Part shown: positions 1-9,500 of the stretch, in pieces
Numbering within the stretch: the stretch's first letter is position 1
Layout of the letters: each line of letters starts with the position of its first letter
DNA from: Candidatus Poseidoniaceae archaeon
Lineage (GTDB): Archaea; Thermoplasmatota; Poseidoniia; Poseidoniales; Poseidoniaceae
Assembly (NCBI GenBank): GCA_938084455.1
Contig: CALKDX010000049.1
Span: forward strand, 1 to 48,051
Length of the DNA: 48,051 nt
Direction: 5' to 3'
The notes under the pieces: generated by a model
The model's database searches: none
Told to the model about the DNA's origin: nothing
The model's input: the letters and a program-made list of their open reading frames with translations, nothing else
Made by a program: the position numbers and the translations under genes

Positions 1-1
1 C

Positions 2-415
2 AACGCGCCTCCGTGCGCTGTGACCAAGAACGTCGTTACAGAACCCTACGCCTTGGCTGCCAACTTCAAGCACATCATCCACGCCGTTGGCCCTGATTGC
101 CGAAGACCAAACCAAGATGAAGCGCGCCGAACATTGCTTCCAGAGACCTATGCGAACTTGTTTGCAACACTCGGTGAAATGGATGTGCGGTCAGTGGTAT
201 CCCCGCCTCTATCAATGGGCATCTTCGCCTACCCACACAGAGAAGGGGCCCGCCTTACCCTCGAAATTATTCTCAACCTATTGGATGGTGAGGAAGACCC
301 AGGCATCAATGAGTACACCATTGTTGTCAAAGAACGCAATTTCATCTCCAACATGCGCACCGTCTACCGGGAAACCGAAGACCAACTGCCTGGCATTGAC
401 ACAACCACTGCGTGA
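2..415 (+). CDS. Macro-domain protein, C-terminal part (5' truncated by window edge)
   Basis: The reading frame is open from the first bases of the window, so the true start lies upstream. The visible 137 residues match the second half of a macro (Appr-1''-processing) domain: a C-A-V-T-K-N stretch followed by hydrophobic residues and the signature IIHAVGPD, then the SVVSPPLSMGIFAYP segment, which corresponds to the ligand-binding loop (usually S-x-G-x-x-x-x-P) before the final helix. Macro domains bind or hydrolyse ADP-ribose, O-acetyl-ADP-ribose or ADP-ribosylated protein in the cytoplasm. The N-terminal ligand-binding half is not in the window, so catalytic type cannot be judged. The stop lies only 9 bases before the dacZ start on the same strand, so the two are probably co-transcribed. 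A GTG at 20 is an internal codon rather than a start, because homologous sequence continues upstream of it. Confidence 0.8.
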   Translation, partial: NAPPCAVTKNVVTEPYALAANFKHIIHAVGPDCRRPNQDEARRTLLPETYANLFATLGEMDVRSVVSPPLSMGIFAYPHREGARLTLEIILNLLDGEEDPGINEYTIVVKERNFISNMRTVYRETEDQLPGIDTTTA

Positions 416-424
416 TGTGAAACC

Positions 425-1273
425 ATGGTCGACCTTGCGGCGATGGTCAGCAGCACCCTTGCCGGAGACAGAAAACCGTTCAACGCCGTGTTGATGATGG
501 CAAGCAACGCGAGGAAAGTGCGCCTTGTGGCAGAAGTTCTTCCAAACGATATGCCGCTCACCGTTCTTACAAGTCAAAACCGAGTGGCTGAAACACTGAT
601 TGAGGCCGGCATCGAATGCAGCCTGCTCGAAGAAAGCCTGACCGCTCAAGGCCTTGGCGTTCTCAACCAAATGCATGATCTTGTTCTACAAGCCATCGGG
701 GAAGGGCGCCTGTCACGGGGTGAACGGCTGCTGGTGGTGTTAGCAGAACCAATTGACGGCGTTATGGCAATCGATACAACAATGCTCAACACCAACCGCT
801 TCGCGAACCTTGCTCAAGAATTCAACATCGACCTCGAGGTGTTGACACAATTGATGAAGTTGGCTCGCCATCTTGGTGGGAGGGGAAGAGAGGGGCACGC
901 TGTTGGCGCTTTGTTTGCGATTGGCGCCCTGCCTTCACTTCGTAAACACTCGACGGCCCTTGTGTTGAACCCGTTCAAAGGACATCCAGCGGAAAAGCGC
1001 ACGATTCTTGATGAAGCGAACCATGAAACCCTCGCTGAATTCGCCTGGCTTGACGGTGCGATTTTGTTCAATAAAGATGGCGTAGCAAGTGATGCTGGTC
1101 GTTACATTCAGGTTCCTGCAGGCGTGACTACAAAAGCAGGAGAAGGTGGACGTCACCTCGCCGCTCGCGCCATTTCACAGCTTACTGATGGAGTGGCGAT
1201 TTGCGTCTCATCAACTGGAAGCATCACGTTGTATGCTGGTGGAAGGGACCGCTACAAAGTTCGTTTGAGTTGA
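425..1273 (+). CDS. dacZ: Diadenylate cyclase DacZ (c-di-AMP synthase)
   Basis: The 282-residue protein carries a C-terminal DisA_N/DAC domain with both diagnostic motifs: D-G-A at residues 210-212, followed by ILFNKDGV, and R-H-x-A-A at 243-247 (GGRHLAARAIS). Two ATP are condensed to cyclic di-AMP, a second messenger that in archaea is linked to osmotic balance and potassium uptake. The N-terminal ~150 residues form the archaeal-type alpha/beta accessory region (first strands FNAVLMMASNARKVRLV), as expected for DacZ and unlike the DNA-binding half of bacterial DisA. The length is normal for the archaeal family. It follows a macro-domain gene by 9 bases. The downstream minus-strand gene begins its stop codon on the very next base (1274), so the two are convergent with no spacer. 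The ATG at 425 is the natural start for this frame. Confidence 0.9.
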   Translation: MVDLAAMVSSTLAGDRKPFNAVLMMASNARKVRLVAEVLPNDMPLTVLTSQNRVAETLIEAGIECSLLEESLTAQGLGVLNQMHDLVLQAIGEGRLSRGERLLVVLAEPIDGVMAIDTTMLNTNRFANLAQEFNIDLEVLTQLMKLARHLGGRGREGHAVGALFAIGALPSLRKHSTALVLNPFKGHPAEKRTILDEANHETLAEFAWLDGAILFNKDGVASDAGRYIQVPAGVTTKAGEGGRHLAARAISQLTDGVAICVSSTGSITLYAGGRDRYKVRLS

Positions 1274-1816
1274 TCATTCCTCTTCGATGGACCTGCGCGT
1301 TGAGTTTAGACCCCGCTCTGCAGATGTCAAACGTTCTTGTGTGAGTTCAAGTTCAGATTTTGCATGGGTGAGGCGGGCTTGATTGAGGTTTCTTTCGATG
1401 CTCAACTTACTTCGATTGATGCTGCTCAACCGTTGACTGCGGTCCTTCGGCTTCAATGCCTCACCGCGCTGGTCGATAAGCCATTGTTCGAGCAATGCTT
1501 GGCCCCATTCGGGCGCTCGAAGCCGTGCCGAAAGAACAATTTCAGAGGATCGATGGCGGAATCTTACCCTGCCCTCGCTTGTTCTATGGGCTTGAATTGA
1601 ACCTGGGTTCCATCGATCTTGGGGGATGTGGAGGTGCTCTTCACATTGCAAGGTGCCGTCAACATCCATGGCGAAATCAGCGATAAGAACTCCTCGATTG
1701 AGTTTGATGAAGACTTGAAGCACATCATCATGGGCTGCCCACTCGGATATATCGACGGGGGTTTGACCCCATGTCTCTTCGCACCAAGCCTCAAGGGCAA
1801 ACTTGTGGGACACCAT
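1274..1816 (-). CDS. Hypothetical protein with C-terminal coiled coil
   Basis: A 180-residue soluble protein I do not recognise. Residues 1-105 look like a compact alpha/beta domain (FALEAWCEETWGQTP, then alternating strands such as DDVLQVFIKLNRGVLIADFAMDVDGTL). Residues about 120-178 are rich in R, K, E, Q and L with heptad-like spacing (SKLSIERNLNQARLTHAKSELELTQERL) and probably form a coiled coil. There is no signal peptide, membrane segment or catalytic motif that I can see. It starts at the ATG complementary to 1814-1816 and runs divergently from the site-2 protease gene, leaving about 94 bases for two back-to-back promoters. It ends directly against the dacZ stop. The coding call rests on the uninterrupted frame, the domain-like composition and the fit between neighbours. 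Confidence 0.7.
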   Translation of the reverse strand: MVSHKFALEAWCEETWGQTPVDISEWAAHDDVLQVFIKLNRGVLIADFAMDVDGTLQCEEHLHIPQDRWNPGSIQAHRTSEGRVRFRHRSSEIVLSARLRAPEWGQALLEQWLIDQRGEALKPKDRSQRLSSINRSKLSIERNLNQARLTHAKSELELTQERLTSAERGLNSTRRSIEEE

Positions 1817-1910
1817 GCTCGATGGTCGACTCTAACCATATTCAACTTTGTTCATCAACCGCCAAGCCGTTTCGCTTAAGGTTGAAGGCAGAAGACATCT
1901 TGGCTGTACC

Positions 1911-3368
1911 ATGGATGGAGCGTGGGGGTCGGTTGAAGCCGATTGGCGACTCTTGCTGCTCCTTGTGTTGTTGTGGTACATTCTTCTGCGTGCTTGGGAA
2001 CGAAATGGCACCCTTGACAAGTGGAACGCAAGCCGTGTGTTCGGATTTGTATTGATGGTGCGGGGGACCTATGGTCTGAAGGCACTGGAAACGATTTCCA
2101 AACCGAGGAAGTTCTGGAGAATCTACGGGGAAGTGGCCTTGTGGCTGTGCGTGGGATCGATGCTTCTTGTCGGGTTACTGATGGGTCTTGCCTTCGTTGG
2201 CGCCTTGTTATCGCCTCCAACAACAGCCCCGCCAACTGCGAGTGAACTTGTCGCTATACCCGGCATCAACCCAATGATTCCTCTTGGATGGGGGGCAATG
2301 GCCTTCATTGTAGCCCTCGTCATTCATGAATTCGGACATGGTTTGCTGGCCAGAGCTCATGGTATGCGCATTCGAGCCTTTGGATTGCTGCAACTCGGCC
2401 CTCTACCGCTTGGCGCCTTTGCTGAACCGCAGTACGAGGAACTGCAACGAGCCCCTCGCAGGGAACGCATGCGCATGTTCGCTGCAGGCCCCGCAACCAA
2501 CCTCTTTGCGGCATTTGTTTGCCTCCTCATGCTTGGAGGATTAGCAGGGCAAGCCATCTCGACAACACCTCACCCACACGCACGTTCAATCATCGTTGAT
2601 GGTGAAGCTGAAAAAGCTGGCATGGAGCCTTGGGATATCATCACCGCCATCAACGGAACCGAGGTCATTGGAATGGATGGTTTCAGAGATCAAATGCAAC
2701 TCTATCGGGCGAACGACACCGTCACAATGGATGTCATCCACGCGAATGGCGAAGAAGAACAGTTGACGATTGTTTTTGCTGACAAGTACCTCTATCACGA
2801 GAATATGGGTTGGACCGAAGCCAATTTAGAAGCATTTGACATTCAGCCTGGAGACCCGTTTTTGGGTGTTGAAGGCTTGAGTGAGGGGACGTGGGGCATT
2901 GATCGCTTAGCCGGCCCGTTCTCACCACGCTTTGAGGGAGGCACATTGGTCAAATCCATTTATGCTCCAATCCACATATTGACGCTGATGGTTGTCCCGT
3001 TCCAACTCCAAGGTGTTTCGATGTACCCAATGGAAGAAGCCATGCTGACAACCGCAGATGAAGGGCTTGGCGCAGTGATTGGCACCAGCGGACTGTTGTT
3101 CTTCATCAACTTCTTTTTCTGGCTCATGTGGGTCAACATCCTTCTCGGATTCACTAATTTGATACCCATGGTACCTTTCGATGGCGGTCATCTGTTCAAG
3201 GACACCCTCCATGGCACGCTTTCTGCGGTCAAAAGGCTTGGAAAGAAAACAAAATTATGGGATATACACCCCATGTGGATTGATCATATTTCGAGTAAGG
3301 CCTCAAGTTTTTCCTCTCTTGCGTTGCTCATGATGCTGATCTTCATCATTGCTGTACAGTATCTTTGA
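1911..3368 (+). CDS. Site-2-type intramembrane zinc protease (M50) with PDZ domain
   Basis: A multi-pass membrane metalloprotease of the S2P/RseP family, which cuts substrates inside the membrane. Numbered from the ATG at 1911 (485 residues), the zinc motif HEFGH is at 139-143 in a transmembrane helix (FIVALVIHEFGHG). The third ligand motif is NLIPMVPFDGG near 416-426, with the aspartate at 424. A PDZ-like segment lies between them (about 225-290: SIIVDGEAEKAGMEPWDIITAINGTEVIGMDGFRD shows the usual A-G-M-x-x-x-D-x-I pattern). Transmembrane segments are visible near the N terminus, around 80-100, at the HExxH helix, near 195-215, and in the C-terminal third. The open frame extends back to a TTG at 1848, but the ATG at 1911 precedes the first hydrophobic segment more naturally. 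The substrate is unknown; regulated proteolysis of a membrane-bound regulator or cleavage of signal peptides are the usual family roles. Confidence 0.88.
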   Translation: MDGAWGSVEADWRLLLLLVLLWYILLRAWERNGTLDKWNASRVFGFVLMVRGTYGLKALETISKPRKFWRIYGEVALWLCVGSMLLVGLLMGLAFVGALLSPPTTAPPTASELVAIPGINPMIPLGWGAMAFIVALVIHEFGHGLLARAHGMRIRAFGLLQLGPLPLGAFAEPQYEELQRAPRRERMRMFAAGPATNLFAAFVCLLMLGGLAGQAISTTPHPHARSIIVDGEAEKAGMEPWDIITAINGTEVIGMDGFRDQMQLYRANDTVTMDVIHANGEEEQLTIVFADKYLYHENMGWTEANLEAFDIQPGDPFLGVEGLSEGTWGIDRLAGPFSPRFEGGTLVKSIYAPIHILTLMVVPFQLQGVSMYPMEEAMLTTADEGLGAVIGTSGLLFFINFFFWLMWVNILLGFTNLIPMVPFDGGHLFKDTLHGTLSAVKRLGKKTKLWDIHPMWIDHISSKASSFSSLALLMMLIFIIAVQYL

Positions 3369-3373
3369 TTCAA

Positions 3374-4057
3374 TTATGATCGTCTGCGAGCCAACTCTGC
3401 CAAAACATTGGTTTGCGTGCGCCCACGGAGAACGGGTGAAAGGGCAGCAGGTTGTGGGACATCTGATGCAGTATCAGGAAGCGCGCTTTGTGATACGGTT
3501 GACGAACGAGCCGTCAATCCGGCAAGACTGGCCGCTTCTGCTCCCGCTGTCGAACAGAGCAACGCAATCAGTTGATTTAACGGCATACCATCCTCCCAAT
3601 TGAGATAATTGGAGCCGTTTCGAGTCTTCGGGAAGGCTGGGATCCATTTTTCCAACTGGCGTAACCGTCCTGATAAGTTGGAGGTTTCAACCCTGAAGAT
3701 GCGCCATGAGTCGCCGCGCACACCCTTTAGCCGGTGTGCGTAGAGGGGCATGAGATGGCACCGCTCGCCTTCATTCACCATCGCATCGTACTGATCTTTT
3801 GTGCGCCCCGAGAGGTACAACTTGTCCGCCTTCGTGCTTTTGACTTCGATTGGAAAACATAAATCACCTCGCAAGGCAAGGAGATCACCCGTACCTTCCA
3901 TGCCAGAACCTGCGGCACGTACAACCAAAAATGGTCGATGAAGAACCAGCCTCATCCGCTCTTTTTCAATTGGGCTGCATGAACGAATAACGCCTTCAAC
4001 ACCCGAAGGAACTCCGGCAAGAACTTGGCGCAACTCCCGCTCATATTGGCTTGACAC
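3374..4057 (-). CDS. hjc: Archaeal Hjc-like Holliday junction resolvase
   Basis: The N-terminal ~130 residues show the archaeal Hjc nuclease pattern: YERELRQVL at the start, FLVVRAAGSGMEG at 43-55, then D58 (GDLLAL) and the E71-V-K73 pair (PIEVKS), followed by YLSGRTKDQYDAMV, which matches the usual dimer-interface region. These residues form the metal site of the PD-(D/E)xK fold that resolves four-way DNA junctions in recombination and fork repair. Two things differ from a standard ~130-residue Hjc. About 20 extra residues separate the ERE helix from the GSG strand, and a ~100-residue C-terminal tail, rich in A, S and P in its second half, follows the domain. The start is a GTG (4057); an in-frame stop lies two codons upstream, so no longer form is possible. 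The gene is divergent from the RuvC-like gene at 4212. Confidence 0.8.
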   Translation of the reverse strand: MSSQYERELRQVLAGVPSGVEGVIRSCSPIEKERMRLVLHRPFLVVRAAGSGMEGTGDLLALRGDLCFPIEVKSTKADKLYLSGRTKDQYDAMVNEGERCHLMPLYAHRLKGVRGDSWRIFRVETSNLSGRLRQLEKWIPAFPKTRNGSNYLNWEDGMPLNQLIALLCSTAGAEAASLAGLTARSSTVSQSALPDTASDVPQPAALSPVLRGRTQTNVLAELARRRS

Positions 4058-4211
4058 AGGTGTTCATCCATGTCAATCGTTCTTGATAACTTCGGCTGAG
4101 GTCCCCAAAAAAATTCTAAATCCTGCCCCGTTGAAAAGAGGCGAGCCATACAAACTTCCTTCAACCTCCCTCGATTCTTTTAACCCCGTGGCAAGGCTTG
4201 CAGTGCGAACC

Positions 4212-4925
4212 ATGGACTTCCGATTGGCGTTCAGATTGATGCAGGCGCTCAAGCGCCAAAACCTCAAGTTCGATTTGCTCGATCATGACGCACCTCTTCC
4301 CCACGCAGAAACCGTTTGGATGGCAAGCGATGTGGAAATCGTTGGCAGAGAGGATCAAGGCTGGCCTGTAGCAGCATCTCTAGAGGACATCGAGGGGGCC
4401 ATCCAAAGAGCATTGCTTCACCTTCGGGGAGTCCATCAAATTCATGAATTGACGTTTGGCATTGACCCAGGACCTCGCCCTGGCATTGCATGGTTGGGGG
4501 ATGGTATCGTTTTGGGCATGTCCCAATTGGAATCAATCGACAAGGTGACCGCACACATTGAAACCATCAAATCAGCGGTCAAGCATCAACAAAGCAAGGT
4601 ACGGATTGGCGATGGAGCACCGCTCCTACGCGACCAAATCATCAACGAATGTATTGCATCCAGTCTGCTGATTGAACAGGTCGACGAAGCAAGAACGTCG
4701 AGGGGATTGCTGCGCCACAATCACGTCATTTCCGCCATTCGAATAGCGATGATTCGCGGCCAGAGGGTTTGGGAGCAACGAAACATTACACCAAGCGAGG
4801 GGCAACTGAAGGAAATTCAACGCCAAAGCCGGAAACGAAGCAATGGCCGGAAAACCATCTCGGCAGATATGGCGTTGGCCGTGGCTCGAGGCGAATTGGA
4901 TTTGGATGAGGCACTTAGCCACTGA
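4212..4925 (+). CDS. Conserved hypothetical protein with RuvC/RNase H-like motifs
   Basis: I do not recognise a named family, but the sequence suggests an RNase H-like fold. Numbered from the ATG at 4212 (237 residues), residues 80-95 read LTFGIDPGPRPGIAWL, close to the first strand of RuvC/YqgF proteins with its I-D-P-G catalytic aspartate (D85). VRIGDGA at about 130-136 would be a later core strand. IEQVDEARTS at about 154-163 resembles the V-D-E-x-x-T-S strand of YqgF. HNHVISAIRIAMIRG (169-183) occupies the place of the last catalytic helix. An open frame reaches back to 4083, but the 43 upstream codons are poorly protein-like and crowd the divergent hjc start, so 4212 is preferred. Its position back to back with hjc suggests a role in nucleic-acid processing; that role is inference. 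Confidence 0.7.
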   Translation: MDFRLAFRLMQALKRQNLKFDLLDHDAPLPHAETVWMASDVEIVGREDQGWPVAASLEDIEGAIQRALLHLRGVHQIHELTFGIDPGPRPGIAWLGDGIVLGMSQLESIDKVTAHIETIKSAVKHQQSKVRIGDGAPLLRDQIINECIASSLLIEQVDEARTSRGLLRHNHVISAIRIAMIRGQRVWEQRNITPSEGQLKEIQRQSRKRSNGRKTISADMALAVARGELDLDEALSH

Positions 4926-5951
4926 TTATTCCTCTTCTAACTCATCTTCAGCCAATTTCAATTCTGGCGCCCCAACGACAAGCCGTCTGAGAACTGGTTC
5001 CAGCACAAGCGGTGCTGCAAGAACTGCAGCCACAAGCACGAATAAAGCAAGATAGGATGAATTTGGAACGTAAACAGTGCCCGGCGAACCCGGGGCCGTG
5101 TTGAGTGCGAGTTTTACCGTACCCAACCAAGGTAATTCTCCACCAGCGACGCCGATGAGCCATGAATCACGAACTGGTTTGACCACACCTGAGGCGCTAT
5201 GAACGCCGACTGACCCGTTCACTGCGCTTGATCCTTGGTCGACGGAACAGTGGTTGTTATCGCCCAGAGTTAACATCCCTTCTTGTGAAGGCGTCCAATT
5301 CCATACGACAAGATAAGGCTCGACGTTCGCGTGTGCGAGGCGTTTACAGTCGTAATAACCGGCTTCGTCACCATCGAAAGCAAGGGAGATGGTTGTTGCA
5401 TTGACGACATTTGTACCTGGTACATTCCAGGTCATTATGCAGGTACCGATTTGGCCATCTTGATCCAAAAGAGCATCATCAAAGCTACCGCCATCAGGGC
5501 AGTGCTCATTTGATGGAGCATCTGGGGCCACATTTCTGTTGGGCGTTTGAGTGGTATGAGCAACGACTTCAAGGATTGCCCGGTGGATAATAGGTGTGCC
5601 GCCTTCACCATTTTTGTCGTAAATGATGACATCGCCCGCCATACCATGCTGCTCATAGCCGAAATTGGGGTGAGATGGATTCGATGCTTCTGCAAAGGTG
5701 ATCACGGTCTCCATCGGTTGACGATGAACAAGGACCAAATCCCCTGCATCAATGCTACCAACCTCACCGTTTTCTTCATGAATCATTGAAGAGGATTCAA
5801 CGACAACCAAAGGCGGCATTGAACCAGTGTGAGCGTAAAGACCCAGCACCAAGATACCAATCATACCGGCGGCAAGGACCATTTCTCTAAGAAGAGAATA
5901 CAATGGATCATGCGGTACGTGGTTCGACAAACGTGTTCCCCTCTGCCTCAC
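4926..5951 (-). CDS. Signal peptidase I (archaeal/Sec11-type, S26)
   Basis: A 341-residue membrane-anchored serine protease that removes signal peptides from Sec-exported proteins. An N-terminal transmembrane segment (about 23-42, LREMVLAAGMIGILVLGLYA) is followed by the nucleophile box VESSSM with Ser55. The next box is GDVIIYDKNGEGG...IIHRA, where His123 replaces the bacterial lysine, as in archaeal and ER Sec11 enzymes. The conserved GDNN motif lies near residue 230. A second hydrophobic segment near the C terminus (YLALFVLVAAVLAAPLVL) leaves a charged tail ending in repeated E. The ~65-residue region between the His box and GDNN is longer than in minimal Sec11 and contains several Cys, possibly disulfide-bonded outside the cell. 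Translation begins at a GTG (5951) that overlaps the stop of the upstream gene (GTGA), indicating coupling. Confidence 0.88.
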   Translation of the reverse strand: MRQRGTRLSNHVPHDPLYSLLREMVLAAGMIGILVLGLYAHTGSMPPLVVVESSSMIHEENGEVGSIDAGDLVLVHRQPMETVITFAEASNPSHPNFGYEQHGMAGDVIIYDKNGEGGTPIIHRAILEVVAHTTQTPNRNVAPDAPSNEHCPDGGSFDDALLDQDGQIGTCIMTWNVPGTNVVNATTISLAFDGDEAGYYDCKRLAHANVEPYLVVWNWTPSQEGMLTLGDNNHCSVDQGSSAVNGSVGVHSASGVVKPVRDSWLIGVAGGELPWLGTVKLALNTAPGSPGTVYVPNSSYLALFVLVAAVLAAPLVLEPVLRRLVVGAPELKLAEDELEEE

Positions 5952-6334
5952 CGTCGGAGTCCCTTGCTTTCAAGGAATGCCGTCCATGAGGCTGCGTGGC
6001 CAGCACCTAGCGCGTCAGCAGATTCGTTTCCCTCTGCCTTTCTTCGACGAATTTCTGAAGTGGAGTCGAGCTCTTTCAATTCCTCAAGCAACAATGCATG
6101 GCCGCGGAGCGTAAGAAATTCCGGTAGGATGATCAAAAAGAGGACGCTTGATATTGCTGCAAGACCAATAGCATGCCCTGTGTAGTCTTTCCAAGAGGGG
6201 TCACTCTGCAAAAACAAAAGTTGGGTGATGGCCATGAGAAACAACAGTCCGGTTGCCCCCGAGGCTGTCGCTGCATACCCGAGTTGCTTACCGTGTTGGC
6301 CGGCCCACCATTTAGAAATCATACCGGTAACCAT
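5948..6334 (-). CDS. Small two-helix membrane protein coupled to signal peptidase
   Basis: A 128-residue protein of unknown family. Two hydrophobic segments are clear: about 19-42 (LGYAATASGATGLLFLMAITQLLF) and about 56-76 (AIGLAAISSVLFLIILPEFLTL). A charged cytoplasmic-type tail follows (LEELKELDSTSEIRRRKAEGNESA). Its last codons overlap the GTG start of signal peptidase I by four bases, so the two proteins are made together and may work together. A scaffold or regulatory role in protein export would fit, but nothing in the sequence proves it. The start at 6334 is an ATG, and 220 bases of divergent non-coding sequence separate it from the large surface-protein gene. Confidence 0.7.
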   Translation of the reverse strand: MVTGMISKWWAGQHGKQLGYAATASGATGLLFLMAITQLLFLQSDPSWKDYTGHAIGLAAISSVLFLIILPEFLTLRGHALLLEELKELDSTSEIRRRKAEGNESADALGAGHAASWTAFLESKGLRR

Positions 6335-6420
6335 GCTTCGCCCCGTTCGGTAAGAATCCGAACAACTTCTTGAGGCTTCCTTTCACAAGAGCAATCGTTG
6401 AAGCTCAAACCAAGACCCTA

Positions 6421-6440
6421 AAAATTGAATATAATCTTCG
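6421..6440 (+). promoter_or_regulatory. AT-rich TATA-like element in the divergent region
   Basis: Within the 220-base gap between the small membrane protein and the surface-protein gene, the run AAAAATTGAATATAATC is the only strongly AT-rich block. It could hold the archaeal TATA box for the plus-strand surface gene, giving a leader of roughly 90 bases. This is a composition-based guess. Confidence 0.3.
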
Positions 6441-6554
6441 ATAGACTTGCAAGAACAGTCATCAGTGACGCATCCATTTTGTCGATGTGACGGTTTGGGG
6501 AGAAGTTGAAATGCTTTGGCTTCGGTGGGCCGAAGGCCCATTGAGGGACACACG

Positions 6555-9500
6555 GTGATTTTCATGCGAAAAGCAATCTTTCTTACCCTTATTTTCCTCA
6601 CCTCGCTGATGGCTCCTATCGCCGCTGGAGCGACCACTGAGACACAGTTTCAAAACGGTACCACTTCCTATACGCACACCTTTTCCGGCAGTGGAAATGG
6701 AAGCGCCGGGGACTTATCGATTCCATTCGGCGCCGAAGTGACGTCCGCTGAGTTCAAGCTTCGAGGGGACGCCAGTCGAACCACATACACCAACTTCACC
6801 ACAAACGCCCATTTCGGTGGATCTGGTGATGGAACATGGTCAGGTTCACCTCCTTCGCCCTTCACATCTGGCAGCCGTCAAAACATCAACGTTGATTCCC
6901 GAGAGATGGAACTGAAAGGGAACCCATCCGATAGCGGAATCGACCTCGGCCGCACCCAGCAAATCCAATCGAAGGGGTCGGCAGTGCAAAACACAACAGG
7001 CCAGTTCATAGCAAACGGCGACCAAGGTTACACAGGACTCACCAAGGTCTTCCCACAGTTGAGCGTCAGCACCACTGCTAGTTGGAATTACATCGGTGTT
7101 GTCGTTATGATTGATGATGAGTACCACGTCATGCGGTACACATCCTCAGGATTGTATCAATTGCCAACCATCCTCCGAATCAACGCTACAACTGGAGCAT
7201 ACATCGGTACAGCGAACATCAACACCAACGGATGCAGTTCGAGCCAATACTACAAGATGAGCGACGCCGTCGTTGATGGGAACAATGTCTACACGGCTCA
7301 CGGATCGTACTACTACCTCACCAAGTGGTCCGTTTCAAGTTCCATGCAGTGGAAATGTGAGCAATCATGGTCGTTCAGCCCGAACTATGTCACCGGAGTT
7401 GACATCGATGAATCAACAGGAAAGATGTGGGTTTCAACCTACAGTTATCAGGCTCAGGCACATTACCTGAACGAGGTCAACAAAAACACGCCGAATTCAG
7501 TCAATGGGACCTGGACGCTTGGATCAACATCGACCATTCCGACTCAATACGGTGCTGGACTTGTCGTCAACTATCCGACCATTATCTACAACGAATACGA
7601 CCAATCCTACAAGAGCGGCACCTACACCTACGACAGCTACCATCACTACTTCACCTTCAACGGCAACTTCATCGAACACATGGGCGTCAAACCAATCACA
7701 GAAGGTGGACACTACGGCCTTGTTGAAGCGGATGGAGGAAAGCTAAGTTTTTCCTGCTCACATTACAGCACAGCGTACTGTCCAAGTTCATATCGGCACA
7801 AGATCTTCCATCATGGTGACGGGGCTCTGTTCGATGCACGCACACCAACCTCGACTTCGAACCTTATCGTTGGAACGGCCATTTCGATCTCAAAACCAAT
7901 CTCAGAATATGAAGTCAAGAGCGTTCTGGGCTACCTGCCATCAGGAACCAGCATCGTTGTGGAGTTGTCAAATGATGGCGGTACAACCTGGCGCACTGTC
8001 AATGCAGGGCAAACGGTCATCTTCTCAAGCCCAAGCAACAGCCTGCTTTGGCGAGCGACATTGAATGGAACGGCTTCTGCGACCCCAATCTTAGATGGTA
8101 TTGGTGTTGAATACACCACTTCGTACGTGAATTCTGCCTACATGTACGTCAACCAATACGTCGGTAGCGGAACACAAACTACGGTTGCTGCAACCTTAAC
8201 ATGGAACTCCACCACACCTTCAGGAACCTCAATTCGTGTCAATTATGGCTATTCATCATCGAACACCTGCACTTCGGGCAGCACCGGTGTGCAGACTTGG
8301 ACCACAGCCCAATCTGGTCAAACCAAGTCATTGAGTCCAACAGGTTATTACATGTGCTTGAGGGTAGAATTGTCATCCTCAAATTCACAGAGCACACCTT
8401 CGATTTCCAACATCAGCGTCGCACAGCACGCAGACGCGCCAGAAGAGGCTGGAATCGAAATCGGTGGCCTGCTCGATCCCGACAAACCATACGATTGGAC
8501 AACACCAACCTGTTGGAAAATGCCAGCCAGCAATGGTGCGTTGATGGGACCGATAACCGTCACTCATCTTACTGTATCCGGAGGCGTCAATAACCTCCTC
8601 AAGTGCCTCAACGACCGTATTCCTGACACAGGTGCGGGGATTGCAAACCTCTCCATTGGATTGGTCTCATCATCATCGGGTGTTCTCGAATTGCAATCGT
8701 TCTCAGTCACCTACACCGTGAACACCATCAACCTCGACATCCAAATCCCTGTAGGCGAAATTCTTCATGAGCGACTGCAGCCTTACGAAGTTGTGACCCG
8801 ACACATCATCGGTGAAGATGCGACAAGCATGTCTGAAGCAACCTTAACTTTGCAAACCAAATCCATTGCCAAAAACCCAACGATGACTTGGCAGAACGGT
8901 GATGTATTCCCCGATCCGAATGATCCAGAAGACTACATCGAGATGGACGCAAGTTCATGGTCCGCTGAAAACAATGGTATTCTTGAGATTCACTGGATTT
9001 TCCACGTGACTTCAGAATTCCCAGATCAAAGCGGAGTTCGATTCAAGACTGGATGCTTGGACAACAGCGGCTCTGCTGGTTATTCACCGCTTGATTTGTT
9101 GAGCGATGATACAATGGAAGTCAACCGCAGCTTTGGCCTTGGTTGGCTCAAGGTCCGTGACAACGATGGCAGATTGACCATGGATGATGTCCCAGACAAC
9201 TCTTGGGTTGCTGCAGGGGAAACTCTCTACTTCCAAGGAGCCATGTGGTTCCATAACACCGAAGATGCTCCAAAGGACAGTGCCTTTGATGTGCGAATTT
9301 CTCGCAACGGTTGGGTGGAGAGCACCGCTAGGGACACAACCAACAACAATGGCACCTTCTTCATCGGTATTGACCTGCCAGCCATCGACGTACCTGACGG
9401 CCTCACCTATGAGGTTCAGACCTACAATGAGCGCGATCCAACTCACGTTATGGCCTCGAACGCTGACTGGCAACGAACCTACAAGGTCGATGCAACAGCT

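Noticed and set aside
278-676. 132-codon minus-strand open frame across the macro-domain/dacZ junction
   Set aside because: Both plus-strand genes are clearly real, and this frame would overlap both.
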